Positions 1 through 8,221 are shown, counted from the first letter of the stretch. The stretch: DNA of 64,000 bases from Stenotrophomonas sp. SAU14A_NAIMI4_8 (GCF_003086695.1 NZ_CP025999.1:3734344-3798343); one strand, 5' to 3'. Translations and numbers: made by a program. The notes: generated from the sequence alone by a model not told the origin.

Positions 1-809
1 TGGGTGGTGCCGGTGTTGGGGTCGGTGAAGATGAAGCGGCCATCGGGCGTGGCCGAACTGCCCAGCGCCAGGCCGGTGCCCGGTACCGGGAAGCGCGACT
101 GCTCGCGGTCACGCGCATACACCGCGTCCTGCTTGGTCCAGCTGCCGCCCACGAACAGGCTGTAGCGGTCACCGCGCGTACCCCAGGCCAGGTCCACGCC
201 CTTCTGCGTGCCATCGCCCTTGCTGTACTCGCCGTAGTTCAAGGTTACCTGGCCACCATCGAAATCGCGACGGGTGATGATGTTGACCACACCGGCAATC
301 GCATCGGAGCCGTACAGCGACGAGGCCCCGTCTTCCAGCACTTCGATGCGCTCAACAATCGCCAGCGGAATGGTGTTCAGATCGGTGGCCGCGCCCACGC
401 CGGAAGCGGACGATTCATTCACCCAGCGGATGCCATCGACCAGCACCAGCACGCGCTTGGCGCCCAGGTGGCGCAGATCGACCTGCGCCGAACCGGCGCC
501 CACACCGCTGCCGTCGGGCGGGAAGCCGAAGTTGCCGGAAGAATTGAACTTGGCGTTGAGCGCCGAACCGGAACCGGTCAGCTGCTGCAGCACCTCGCCG
601 ATGGAGTTCAGCCCGGTGCGTTCGATCTCGGTGCGGGTCAGGGTCTGGATCGGCACCTGGCCTTCCACTTCGGCGCGCTTGATGCGCGTGCCGGTTACTT
701 CAACGCGGTCCAGATCGGTGGTGGATTGGGCCGCGGCACTCATCGGTGCCAGAGCCGTCACGCACAGGGCGACGGCAACCGCCAAGGGGCGGTGATGCAG
801 GTACTTCAT
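1..809 (-). CDS. TonB-dependent outer-membrane receptor, N-terminal part
   Basis: This is the first 269 codons of a TonB-dependent receptor that runs off the left edge. The start is ATG at 809-807, preceded by GGAGAG about nine bases upstream. A signal peptide ends near residue 27 (MSAAAQ), followed by a TonB-box-like [12 protein letters not shown]. The plug domain shows the usual [21 protein letters not shown] and [22 protein letters not shown] stretches, split here by short gaps. Such receptors sit in the outer membrane and import large or scarce ligands using TonB-ExbB-ExbD energy. The family is very large in Xanthomonadaceae, and the ligand cannot be read from this fragment. The plug resembles the broad class annotated as Oar-like or generic receptors. 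Function class is certain, substrate unknown. Confidence 0.9.
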   Translation of the reverse strand, partial: MKYLHHRPLAVAVALCVTALAPMSAAAQSTTDLDRVEVTGTRIKRAEVEGQVPIQTLTRTEIERTGLNSIGEVLQQLTGSGSALNAKFNSSGNFGFPPDGSGVGAGSAQVDLRHLGAKRVLVLVDGIRWVNESSASGVGAATDLNTIPLAIVERIEVLEDGASSLYGSDAIAGVVNIITRRDFDGGQVTLNYGEYSKGDGTQKGVDLAWGTRGDRYSLFVGGSWTKQDAVYARDREQSRFPVPGTGLALGSSATPDGRFIFTDPNTGTT

Positions 810-1068
810 TCGCTCTCTCTCCAAAGGAATGTCGGGACAGTGACTGCCGCGCTCCCTCCTGCATGGCGGCAGCGTCTCCTTTGTAAACAACCTGTAAAAA
901 TGACGACGTGATGAAGAACACTCTTTCACGCGCTTTTGACAAATGAACCAACCGTATCCGCAGCACTGGCGAACGATTAGGAATTGTTTGAAATTCAAGT
1001 GCCCGAGCAAACTTGCGTGCAGCTTCATCACAGACTGAGGCTTCCGACGCTGAACGCGAGGTCTCATC

Positions 1069-1459
1069 GTGAAAGCACTCAGTGCCGTGCTGCTGCCCGC
1101 AGCGCTCCTTGCAATTGCCCTGCTGTCATTGCCCACCAACGCCCGCGCGGGCGGGCTGGTCGAATGCAACAACTGTGCGTCCCCCCGGGATGCAGCGCTG
1201 CCATCGGGCGCTGGCCTGACGGTGGTCATGGACTTCGAGCGAGCACGACTTACTGCATTCAACGTCGAATACGATCGCGAGTTCAGAAAATGGCGGGCCC
1301 TTCCCACCCCGGTGCCCAATCAGATCCAGATGGCGTTCCTGCGCATCGTGGACGGCACTTCCACAACCCGGAATCAAGGGGCTGAGCGTGCAGCGTGGCG
1401 ACAGCAGCCGCATGTCCTGTAGCTGGGACGGCCGGACGGTCTACTGCCGCCAGTACTGA
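1069..1459 (+). pseudogene. Small secreted protein gene, apparently frameshifted
   Basis: A GTG start at 1069 opens a reading frame with a clear signal peptide ([20 protein letters not shown], cut near NARA-GG). A small domain follows with cysteines at LVECNNCAS. In that frame the protein ends at 1422 after a low-quality tail. From about 1345 on, the +1 frame instead reads GIKGLSVQRGDSSRMSCSWD and ends ...TVYCRQY at a TGA at 1457-1459. That looks like the natural, cysteine-containing C-terminus. One extra base somewhere in about 1345-1370 would explain both halves, giving a protein of about 129 residues. I do not recognise the family. It may be a true pseudogene or a sequencing error. The gene is convergent with exbD. 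Confidence 0.55.
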
Positions 1460-1466
1460 GCGCCAG

Positions 1467-1502
1467 ACCGGCGTTGAGGAAGCAGAACCCCTCAACGCCG
1501 GT
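1467..1502. terminator. Hairpin between convergent genes
   Basis: A perfect 13-bp stem (1467-1479 with 1490-1502, arm ACCGGCGTTGAGG) with a 10-base loop lies between the convergent small secreted-protein gene and exbD. There is no T-run on either side, so it is terminator-like in position but not a classical intrinsic terminator. Confidence 0.55.
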
Positions 1503-1511
1503 CGTATCGTG

Positions 1512-1919
1512 TCAACGCACGAATGCGATCCGCTGCATGCCCGTGGCCTCGGCCGCGGCCAGGATGCGCGCCATGCCTTCATACTCGGCCGAAGGGTCGC
1601 TGCTGATGCGCAGCTCCGGCAGGTTGCCGGGGTGCTCGCCCGCCTGCGCACGCAGGCGCTGCTGCAGATCACCGATGGCCATCGGCTGCCCGTTCCAGCT
1701 CAACTGGCTGGCCGCATCCAGGCGCAGCTCGATGGGCGGCGGCGGGTCCGGTCGCTGTACCACCCGGTCGGTGGCCTGCGGCAGATCCACCGTGATCGGC
1801 CGCGCCACGATCGGTGCGGTCACGATGAAGATGATCAACAACACCAGCATCACATCCACCAGTGGCGTTACGTTGATCTCAGCCAGTGGTCCGCTTCGTC
1901 CTGCGCTACTGAATGCCAT
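1512..1919 (-). CDS. exbD: ExbD/TolR-family biopolymer transport protein
   Basis: The 135-residue protein has the ExbD/TolR plan: a short cytoplasmic tail, one membrane helix at about residues 20-38, and a periplasmic domain. The start of the helix reads INVTPLVDVMLVLLIIF and carries the conserved membrane Asp (D22), which in the family takes part in proton-driven force generation with ExbB and TonB. The end of the protein, ARILAAAEATGMQRIAFVR, is the typical fold end of the periplasmic domain. No exbB or tonB lies beside it, so it is an orphan copy that must work with partners encoded elsewhere. A TonB receptor starts 0.7 kb to the left on the same strand but is separated by another gene. 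Family assignment is firm; the specific partner is unknown. Confidence 0.9.
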   Translation of the reverse strand: MAFSSAGRSGPLAEINVTPLVDVMLVLLIIFIVTAPIVARPITVDLPQATDRVVQRPDPPPPIELRLDAASQLSWNGQPMAIGDLQQRLRAQAGEHPGNLPELRISSDPSAEYEGMARILAAAEATGMQRIAFVR

Positions 1920-2082
1920 GTGCCGCTCCCTGCAGCAGGGCCGCTTGCCCTGTGGCCGAACTTACGCCGCACATCGCCCACACTGCAGTGCTGCGCAGGT
2001 AGTCGTTCAGCCGCCGTTCGCCCACACCACACGTGCACGCTGCGCGAAACTGAATTCAGCCATGGCCCGCTATGCTGGGGCC

Positions 2083-4056
2083 ATGACCCGACGCTCTTCG
2101 ACCGCCCTGTCCCTGTTCCCGCTGGCCACCACGCTGCTGATCGGCTGCGCCAGTGCCCAGTCCCTTGATGCCCAGAGCGGCCAGTTGAAGGCCGCGCTGG
2201 ACGCCGCCGAGCGTGGCCAGCTGGCGCCCGCCCAGGCCGCCGCGCTCAGCCGCCACCCGGCCTATGGCTGGGTCGAGTTCGCCCAACTGCGGCGCAACAT
2301 CGACAGCGTGGACAACGGCCAGGCCCAGGCCTTCCTGAAGCGCTATGACGGCCAGGCCGTGGCCAACAGCTTCCGCAGCGTGTGGCTGCCCTCGGTGGCC
2401 CGCCGTCAGGATTGGCCGACTCTGCTGGCCAACTGGGCGCCGACCGAAAACCTGGGCCTGCGCTGCGCGCAGCTGACCGCCCGCCAGGCCACCGGCAAGG
2501 TGGACGCGCAGTGGACCAGCGAAGCGCAGGACCTGTGGCGCAAGAACGGCAAGTCGCTGCCCGACGCCTGCGATGCGGTGTTTGCCGTGCTGCAGGCGCA
2601 GGGCGGCATGAGCGATGCCCTGCGCTGGGAACGCATCGATGCGGCCGCCGACGCCCAGCAACCGGCGGTGATGCGCAGCGCCGCGCGTGGCCTGCCAGCC
2701 GCCGAGCTGGCCCAGGCCAACAGCTATGCCGCCTTCGTCGACCGCCCCAATGCCAGCGCCCTGAACTGGCCGCGCACCGAGCGCAGCCGGCGCATCGCCA
2801 CCGACGGCCTGGAAAAACTGGCCAAGGCCGACCCCGGCGCCACCGAACAGCAACTGCCGCAGTACGCACAGGCGCTGGGCCTGAGCGCCGAGCAGCAAGG
2901 CCAGGTGCGCTACCAGATCGCGCTGTGGACCGTGGCCTCGTACCTGCCCGATTCGGCGCGCCGCCTCAATGCCGTGCCCGAATCGGCCTACGACGAGCGC
3001 CTGCACGAATGGCGCGCCCGCGAGGCGATGTCGCGCGGCGATTGGCCGGCCGCGCTGGCCGCGATCCGCAAGATGGGCAGCAAGCAGCGCAGCGATTCGC
3101 GCTGGGCGTATTTCGAAGGGCGCATGCTGGAAAAGACCGGGCAGGTGCAGCAGGCGCAGCCGCTGTTCCGCGATGCCGCGCGCGCGCCCACCTTCCACGG
3201 CTTCCTGGCGGCCGACAAGCTGCAGCAGGCGTACACGCTGTGCCCGTGGAAGCCCAACGACAGTGCCCAGGCGCAGGCCGCGGTCGCCCGCGATCCGGCC
3301 ATCCAGCGCGCCATGGCGCTGTACCAGATCGACCGCACCGGCTGGGCCGTGGCCGAATGGAACAGCGCGCTGTCGCGCTTCGATGACACCCAGCGCCGCC
3401 TGGCCGTGCGCGTGGCGCAGGACAACGGCTGGTTCGACCGCGCCGTGTTCGCGCTGGGCAAGCAGCCGCAGGAACAGCGCCTGTACGACCTGCGCTTCCC
3501 GCTGCACCACGACAGCACCATCCGCCGCGAATCGGCGCGCAACGCCATCGACCCGGCCTGGGTGGCCGCCGAGATACGCGCCGAGAGCACGTTCACCCCG
3601 CGCGCGCGCTCGCCTGCCAACGCCATGGGCCTGATGCAGGTGCTGCCCACCACCGGTGCCAGCGTGGCCAAGTCGATCGGCCTGACCGGCTACGGCGGCG
3701 CCGACAGCCTGTACGACCCGGACACCAACATCGCCATCGGCACCGCGTACCTGCGCCAGCTGATGAACAAGTACGACGGCCTGCCCTACGTGACCATCGC
3801 CGCCTACAACGCCGGGCCGACCCCGACCGCACGCTGGCAGACCCAGCGCCCGGGCTTCGACCCGGACCTGTGGATCGAGACCATCAGCTACAAGGAAACC
3901 CGCGAATACGTGGCCCGCGTGCTGGCCTTCAGCGTGATCTACGACTGGCGCCTCAACGGCAATGCCCTGCCGCTCAGCGACCGCCTGATGGGCCGCCTGG
4001 TGGACAAGCGCAAGGCCTTCACCTGCGCCACCAACGCCGAACAGGGCGGGGATTGA
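2083..4056 (+). CDS. slt: Lytic murein transglycosylase, Slt70 type
   Basis: A 657-residue enzyme that cleaves the MurNAc-GlcNAc bond of peptidoglycan with formation of 1,6-anhydroMurNAc. The N-terminal two thirds are the alanine- and glutamine-rich superhelical U/L domain of Slt70. The C-terminal catalytic domain starts near residue 485 and contains EIRAES (catalytic Glu501 in the ES motif), the GLMQVLP motif and the AAYNAGP motif. I chose ATG 2083 rather than the in-frame ATG 2062 because it gives a compact signal peptide ending in a lipobox-like LLIGC (Cys22). That suggests a lipid-anchored periplasmic protein, whereas E. coli Slt70 is soluble. A GC-rich hairpin follows the stop codon. Identity is secure; the lipoprotein status is an inference. 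Confidence 0.92.
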   Translation: MTRRSSTALSLFPLATTLLIGCASAQSLDAQSGQLKAALDAAERGQLAPAQAAALSRHPAYGWVEFAQLRRNIDSVDNGQAQAFLKRYDGQAVANSFRSVWLPSVARRQDWPTLLANWAPTENLGLRCAQLTARQATGKVDAQWTSEAQDLWRKNGKSLPDACDAVFAVLQAQGGMSDALRWERIDAAADAQQPAVMRSAARGLPAAELAQANSYAAFVDRPNASALNWPRTERSRRIATDGLEKLAKADPGATEQQLPQYAQALGLSAEQQGQVRYQIALWTVASYLPDSARRLNAVPESAYDERLHEWRAREAMSRGDWPAALAAIRKMGSKQRSDSRWAYFEGRMLEKTGQVQQAQPLFRDAARAPTFHGFLAADKLQQAYTLCPWKPNDSAQAQAAVARDPAIQRAMALYQIDRTGWAVAEWNSALSRFDDTQRRLAVRVAQDNGWFDRAVFALGKQPQEQRLYDLRFPLHHDSTIRRESARNAIDPAWVAAEIRAESTFTPRARSPANAMGLMQVLPTTGASVAKSIGLTGYGGADSLYDPDTNIAIGTAYLRQLMNKYDGLPYVTIAAYNAGPTPTARWQTQRPGFDPDLWIETISYKETREYVARVLAFSVIYDWRLNGNALPLSDRLMGRLVDKRKAFTCATNAEQGGD

Positions 4057-4066
4057 TCGACGCAGC

Positions 4067-4139
4067 GGGTGGCGCCGGGCTTGGTCCGGCGCCACCCCGC
4101 AATGCCGTCCGAACCGGTAGCGCCGGGCCATGCCCGGCC
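4067..4139. repeat. Hairpin plus SMAG repeat after slt
   Basis: A perfect 12-bp stem (4067-4078 with 4086-4097, arm GGGTGGCGCCGG) follows slt. It is followed by a SMAG element at 4117-4139, which begins GTAG and has CGCCGGGC/GCCCGGC arms around a CAT loop. The hairpin may end slt transcription. The SMAG lies just before cca. Confidence 0.75.
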
Positions 4140-4182
4140 AGGGCGCAGCGCGGCAACACACGCCCGTGCGATCATCCTCACC

Positions 4183-5403
4183 ATGAAGATCTATCTTGTC
4201 GGCGGCGCCGTGCGCGACCGCCTGCTGCAGCGCCCCGCCGGTGACCGTGACTGGGTGGTGGTCGGCGCCACCCCCGCGCAGATGGAAGCGCAGGGCTACA
4301 CCGCCGTGGGCCGCGATTTCCCAGTGTTCCTGCATCCCAAGACCGGTGAGGAATACGCACTGGCGCGCACCGAACGCAAATCCGGCCGCGGCTATCGCGG
4401 CTTCGTGGTCGATGCCGATCCGGCGGTCACCCTGGAAGAGGATCTGCAGCGCCGCGATTTCACCATCAACGCCATTGCCTGCGACGAAGACACCGGCACT
4501 CTGGTCGACCCCTACGGCGGTGCACGCGATCTGCAGCAGCGCGTGCTGCGGCATGTCGGTCCGGCATTCGTGGAAGACCCGCTGCGCGTGCTGCGCGCGG
4601 CACGGTTCATGGCGCGCTTCGCGCCGCTGGGCTTTACCGTCGCCGACGAAACCATGGCGCTGATGCGCGAGGTCGCCGCCAGTGGCGAGCTGGATGCGCT
4701 GGTGCCCGAACGCGTCTGGCAGGAACTGCGCAAAGCGCTGGTCTGCGAACGCCCGTCCGCCTTCCTGCGCACGCTGCACGACGCGCACGCGCTGGGCCCG
4801 ATCCTGCCGGAACTGGAAGCACTGTACGGCGTGCCGCAGCGTGCCGAATTCCATCCGGAAGTCGACACCGGCATCCACCAGGAAATGGTCAGCGACATGG
4901 CCGCACGCCTGGCGCCGGGCGATGACCTGGTCGGCTTCGCCGCCCTCACCCACGACCTCGGCAAGGGCCTGACCCCGCAGGACGAATGGCCGCGCCACAT
5001 CATGCACGAGCAGCGTGGCGTGAAGCCGCTGAAGGAACTGTGCGCACGGCTGAAGATTCCCACCGAGCACCAGCAGCTGGCGGAGGCGGTCTGCCGTGAG
5101 CACTTGAACGTGCACCGCATCGACGAACTGCGCGATGCCACCGTGCTGGAACTGCTGGGCCGCTGCGATGCACTGCGCCGGCCCGAACGCGTGGCGCGCA
5201 TCGCGCTGTGCTGCGAGGCCGACAAGCGCGGCCGGCTGGGTTTCGAAGACAGCGACTACCCGCAGGGCGAAACGCTCAAGCGCCTGCACCAGGCCGCGCT
5301 TTCAGTGCAGGCGCGCGATCTGGATACCACCCACCTGAAAGGCCCGGCCATTGGCGAAGCGCTGGCCAGAGCGCGGGTGAAGGCGATCGCGGCGGCGCGC
5401 TGA
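4183..5403 (+). CDS. cca: CCA-adding tRNA nucleotidyltransferase
   Basis: A 406-residue enzyme that builds or repairs the 3' CCA end of tRNA without a nucleic acid template. The class II head domain shows LVGGAVRD at residues 5-12, the metal-binding D21-x-D23 in GDRDWVVVG, and [10 protein letters not shown]. The C-terminal half carries an HD phosphohydrolase-type motif, THDLGKG at about His257-Asp258, as in E. coli Cca, which has 2',3'-cyclic phosphodiesterase and phosphatase activity. The length is close to the E. coli protein. ATG 4183 is chosen because it starts directly at the conserved [12 protein letters not shown]; in-frame extensions upstream run through the SMAG repeat. The gene is convergent with the SseB-like gene with a gap of only 6 bases. 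Confidence 0.97.
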   Translation: MKIYLVGGAVRDRLLQRPAGDRDWVVVGATPAQMEAQGYTAVGRDFPVFLHPKTGEEYALARTERKSGRGYRGFVVDADPAVTLEEDLQRRDFTINAIACDEDTGTLVDPYGGARDLQQRVLRHVGPAFVEDPLRVLRAARFMARFAPLGFTVADETMALMREVAASGELDALVPERVWQELRKALVCERPSAFLRTLHDAHALGPILPELEALYGVPQRAEFHPEVDTGIHQEMVSDMAARLAPGDDLVGFAALTHDLGKGLTPQDEWPRHIMHEQRGVKPLKELCARLKIPTEHQQLAEAVCREHLNVHRIDELRDATVLELLGRCDALRRPERVARIALCCEADKRGRLGFEDSDYPQGETLKRLHQAALSVQARDLDTTHLKGPAIGEALARARVKAIAAAR

Positions 5404-5409
5404 GCGCGG

Positions 5410-5844
5410 TCAGTGCGCCATGCCGCGGGTAATCGCCGCGGCGCGCTCCTTCAGCTGGGCCACGGCATCGGGAATCATCTCCATGCCCACGTCCAGGCCG
5501 GGGTTCAGCACCAGGCCAACGCCCTCGCCAATGCCCGACAGCAGCGCGTGCACGGCAATCGGCATGGCATGGGCAAACTGCGGCAGCTGTTCGTGCCACA
5601 GCTCGGCGCGTTCCGGCGCGGTGAACACAGCGAACATCGGCTCGCCGCTTTCGCTGGTAAGCACCAGCGGTGAAATGCTCTCGTCCCAGGCGCCATCTTC
5701 ACCAATGGCCTTGTCCAGCAGCACGAACACCGGCGCGGTCAGCAGGCCGTCCAGGAACTGCGCGGCGGTCAGCGTGCCGTCCTGTGCCTGCAGCAGGCGG
5801 ACCTCCAGGTCGTTGGTGGGTTCAAACGGCGTGTCGTGGTCCAT
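5410..5844 (-). CDS. SseB N-terminal domain protein
   Basis: The 144-residue soluble protein has the features of the SseB N-terminal domain family: a start FEPTNDLEVRLLQAQDG, a central strand APVFVLLDK, and then FAVFTAPERAELWHE followed by a GLVLNPG segment. The family was named for enhanced serine sensitivity protein B, and its molecular role is poorly known. ATG 5844 has GGAAG upstream and removes a low-quality N-terminal extension. The next gene leftward on the same strand is cca's convergent neighbour region, so this gene probably forms a short unit with the zinc-ribbon gene upstream. Family call is likely; function is open. Confidence 0.75.
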   Translation of the reverse strand: MDHDTPFEPTNDLEVRLLQAQDGTLTAAQFLDGLLTAPVFVLLDKAIGEDGAWDESISPLVLTSESGEPMFAVFTAPERAELWHEQLPQFAHAMPIAVHALLSGIGEGVGLVLNPGLDVGMEMIPDAVAQLKERAAAITRGMAH

Positions 5845-5894
5845 GGTCGCTTCCGGTACGTGATTGCTGGCCACCACTTTAGCAGGCCGGGACC

Positions 5895-6230
5895 TCAGGC
5901 CAGATAGCCCTGCCGCCACATCCACCCCACCACCGCCAGCCCAGCCACCACCACCAGCATCAGCGGTAGTCCAAAGCGGTGCCGGAACGGTATCGGCACC
6001 CCGCCCAGCTGCTGGTCCAGGGTCTCGGTGTCCAGCACCCAGCCATGGCCGCAGCCGGTGCAGGCCAGTTCGTAGCGGCGCTGGTAGACGAAGCCAAACA
6101 GCAGGTCGATGCGCGCCATGCGGTAGCGCAGCTGCGGGGCAAAGTCGGTTTCTGTCTGGCAGCGCAGGCAGTGGTGTGCCTCGGTCGGGCCGACCACCAC
6201 CACCCGTTCCTGCTGGCCGATCAGCAACAT
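5895..6230 (-). CDS. Zinc-ribbon membrane protein, function unknown
   Basis: The 111-residue protein starts with a short strand region (MLLIGQQERVVVVG). It then has two CxxC pairs, CLRC and CTGC, about 32 residues apart, a typical zinc-ribbon arrangement. A single membrane helix lies near the C-terminus (about residues 88-105, LPLMLVVVAGLAVVGWM). The order suggests a cytoplasmic zinc ribbon tethered to the inner membrane. The gene lies 3 bases after the S41 peptidase stop on the same strand, so the two are probably cotranscribed. I do not recognise a named family. Confidence 0.75.
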   Translation of the reverse strand: MLLIGQQERVVVVGPTEAHHCLRCQTETDFAPQLRYRMARIDLLFGFVYQRRYELACTGCGHGWVLDTETLDQQLGGVPIPFRHRFGLPLMLVVVAGLAVVGWMWRQGYLA

Positions 6231-6233
6231 CCT

Positions 6234-7268
6234 TCAGCCTCCACTACACGCCGGCTGCGCCAGCAGCCACGCCTGGGCGGCGGCAACGGTGGCTGCAGCG
6301 CCGCGGGTGTGCTCGTCAGGCACTATCTTCCGCCCATCGCCGCGACCGTGGCGGTCCTGCATCACGCTGGTAGTCAACACCAGGGAACTGCCGTCGACCA
6401 GCGGCCGCACCACATTCGCGGTGGACACACCGCGGGTGGGTTCGCCGAAACTGCGCGCCTGCGGGCGACCACGGAACGCCAGCGCCGTCGCTTCGCCGGC
6501 ACTGGCGGTGTGCGGCCCGGTCAGCACGGCCACGGGCGCGGCCGGGTGCTTCAGCTGATAACCCGGCTTACCCAGATCGACGATGGCGCCCGCGCCCAGA
6601 CGCAGGCCAGACGGTGTGGACTGCCAGGCGGAAGGGCCGTCGGCGGTGACGAACGCGCCCACGGTCTCGTCATCGCCGGCGGTCATCCGCAGCAACGGGG
6701 CGACGCCCAGCAGCATGGGCCACATGTTGCCGCCCGTGTTGCCACGCAGATCCACGATCCAGCCGCAGCGGGTGCCGTTGTCCTGCTCACCGATGGTCGC
6801 CTGCCAGCGCGCGGCGCGTTGCTGCATCTTCTGCTGCAGCTCCGGGCCGGGAACGATGGAGAACGCGCCGATCTCGACCCAGCCGATGCGTGGGTCAACA
6901 GGCGGTGTATCGGCCGACGTGGCCGTCATGCCTGTACCGGTGGCGTTGGCGGTGCCGGCGGTGTTGGCCCGTCCTGGCCGCTGCGCTTCCGCGCGTATCC
7001 GCTTCGGGCTGAGCCACGCACCGTGCCCACCCGAGCTGCGGCCAATGGCTTCCTTCAGCACGTCGCGTATCTTTTCCGGGTTGCCCTGCGCTGCACTCAT
7101 GCGTGCACGAATCTCTGGCCAGTCCACGCGATCACGGTAGAGCGCCTCGCGCTCCAGCAGGTCCACCAGTTCGATCTGGGCCTGCCGCGTGGGCAGTTCG
7201 ATGGCGTGGGCAGGTGCCGCCATTGCGGCGGTCAGTGCCAGAATCGTGATGCGGATACCCATGGGCAT
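6234..7268 (-). CDS. Secreted S41-family serine peptidase
   Basis: The 344-residue protein begins with a signal peptide (MPMGIRITILALTAAMAAPA, cut after AHA). It contains the tail-specific protease (S41) core: WIVDLRGNTGGNMWPML and then TGPHTASAGEATALAF, in which Ser256 of the SAGE motif is the expected nucleophile. There is no recognisable PDZ domain. The protein is half the length of Prc, which is encoded at 36.7 kb. The start at 7268 is supported by GAAGGA seven bases upstream; an in-frame ATG at 7262 is the alternative. It probably acts in the periplasm on unknown proteins. The zinc-ribbon gene follows directly. Confidence 0.82.
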   Translation of the reverse strand: MPMGIRITILALTAAMAAPAHAIELPTRQAQIELVDLLEREALYRDRVDWPEIRARMSAAQGNPEKIRDVLKEAIGRSSGGHGAWLSPKRIRAEAQRPGRANTAGTANATGTGMTATSADTPPVDPRIGWVEIGAFSIVPGPELQQKMQQRAARWQATIGEQDNGTRCGWIVDLRGNTGGNMWPMLLGVAPLLRMTAGDDETVGAFVTADGPSAWQSTPSGLRLGAGAIVDLGKPGYQLKHPAAPVAVLTGPHTASAGEATALAFRGRPQARSFGEPTRGVSTANVVRPLVDGSSLVLTTSVMQDRHGRGDGRKIVPDEHTRGAAATVAAAQAWLLAQPACSGG

Positions 7269-7519
7269 TCGACGTTCCTTCGCCGGAAGATGGAGGAACG
7301 AGGATACGCCGTTGGACGTCGCGCGACGTGTCGTGTTTCGCACTCCTGGGCCGCGGCAGGATTTGCAACTTTGCTCATGGCTGCGCTGCAGTGAAACCGC
7401 GAAGGTGGCTTTGCCAACGCATCCAGCGTTGGCCGGGATTGGCGTCCTGAATGAAGTAGTTCAAAGGCGGGCTTGCGAACACGTCGCTGGCCCGAATACT
7501 GCACCGTCCGTCGTTCTGC

Positions 7520-7606
7520 GGCGGGCGGTGCGTGGGGATCTCCCGGATCCGCCGGCTTCGTTCCCTTTGAGCAACTTCACCGGCACGCCAACCCGCACCG
7601 CCCGCC
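7520..7606 (+). ncRNA. Candidate three-way-junction RNA, copy 1
   Basis: The 380-base gap 7269-7649 holds a candidate structured leader. Closing stem P1 is a perfect 13 bp (7520-7532 GGCGGGCGGTGCG with 7594-7606). Inside are P2, 7536-7540 with 7546-7550 (GGATC/GATCC), and P3, 7551-7555 with 7580-7584 (GCCGG/CCGGC). Two more copies at 48.4 and 48.9 kb keep all three stems with changed bases. About 110 bases upstream is an 8-bp hairpin (7413-7420 with 7426-7433), and at 7361-7380 a block resembling TTTCAAACTTTCCTCATTGG, also shared with the other copies. The small gene at 7650 starts 43 bases after P1. The role is unknown; a cis-regulatory leader or a small RNA are both possible. Confidence 0.6.
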
Positions 7607-7649
7607 ACCTTGCACGACGCCGGTGGCCTTGCCTTGTGAGGTTGCCGCC

Positions 7650-8045
7650 ATGACCACGCTCTACCCCACCTATCCCCGTCTGCAAGCCCTGCTGGGCAAT
7701 GCGCTGCCCGGGCTGGCGTTGCCCAGTGCCGTGGCCGAGGCCCTGGAAGATGCGTTGATGGAAGCCGCAGAAACCACACCGCCATCGGCATTCTTCACCC
7801 GGTTACGCGGCGTGGCACACGAGGCTGACGATGCACGCGGGCGCGGTCTGGCCGACGCTGCGCGCTGCCTGGCGGCGCTTTCGGCCTGCGGTAGCGTGCT
7901 GCTGGCGGCACAGTCGGCGCGGGAGCTGGATGATGTGGCCGCGCAGTGCCCGGCGCAGGTGGAAGAAGGGTTGCTGCAGGCGGTGGTGGTGCTAGCCGGG
8001 CATGCGGGCGCGCTGGTTCATGACGTTGTCGGTAGCCGCCGGTAA
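7650..8045 (+). CDS. Small acidic protein, orphan family associated with structured RNA
   Basis: A 131-residue, alanine- and leucine-rich acidic protein without signal peptide or membrane segment, predicted mainly helical. Its N-terminus, TLYPTYPRLQALLGNALPG, aligns with that of the protein at 49002 (LSPYPYLFATLGDAAHQLPA). Both are preceded by the same RNA element and a GAGG ribosome-binding site 8-9 bases before ATG, so I treat them as paralogues. I do not recognise the family. The arrangement, a short orphan gene behind a repeated structured cassette, recalls the multicopy small-gene cassettes of pseudomonads, but that is only an analogy. ATG 7650 is chosen because it follows GAGGTTGCCGCC. 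Confidence 0.72.
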   Translation: MTTLYPTYPRLQALLGNALPGLALPSAVAEALEDALMEAAETTPPSAFFTRLRGVAHEADDARGRGLADAARCLAALSACGSVLLAAQSARELDDVAAQCPAQVEEGLLQAVVVLAGHAGALVHDVVGSRR

Positions 8046-8221
8046 CGTCGACCTTGCTCGACTGCCTTGCCAACAGCCGTCGAGCAAGCTCGACGCTACG
8101 GGGTCATGGCGTGTCGACCAAGGTCGACACCTACCAGAGCGGGTCATGACGTCGGGTGGAGTTTCCGGCGGGTCATGGCGTGTCGACCAAGGTCGACACC
8201 TACCAAAGCAGGGGCCCGGCG
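8046..8221. repeat. Cluster of SMAG-type palindromes
   Basis: Between two convergent genes lie a GTCGA-type inverted pair at about 8046-8099, two identical minus-strand SMAG elements at 8111-8134 and 8180-8203 (GTAGGTGTCGAC arms), and half of a CCGGGC-type element running into the autotransporter stop. The two identical elements sit in a 69-base direct repeat that also contains GGGTCATGGC. Confidence 0.8.

Noticed and set aside
2056..5289. Open minus-strand frame of 1077 codons opposite slt and cca
   Set aside because: slt and cca are unmistakable on the plus strand. In very GC-rich DNA the antisense frame lacks stop codons, and its protein is a low-complexity Ala/Arg/Gly/His/Gln sequence without motifs.
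8046..8221. Insertion-sequence ends in repeat-rich gaps
   Set aside because: The inverted sequences are short SMAG stems without transposase genes or target duplications.
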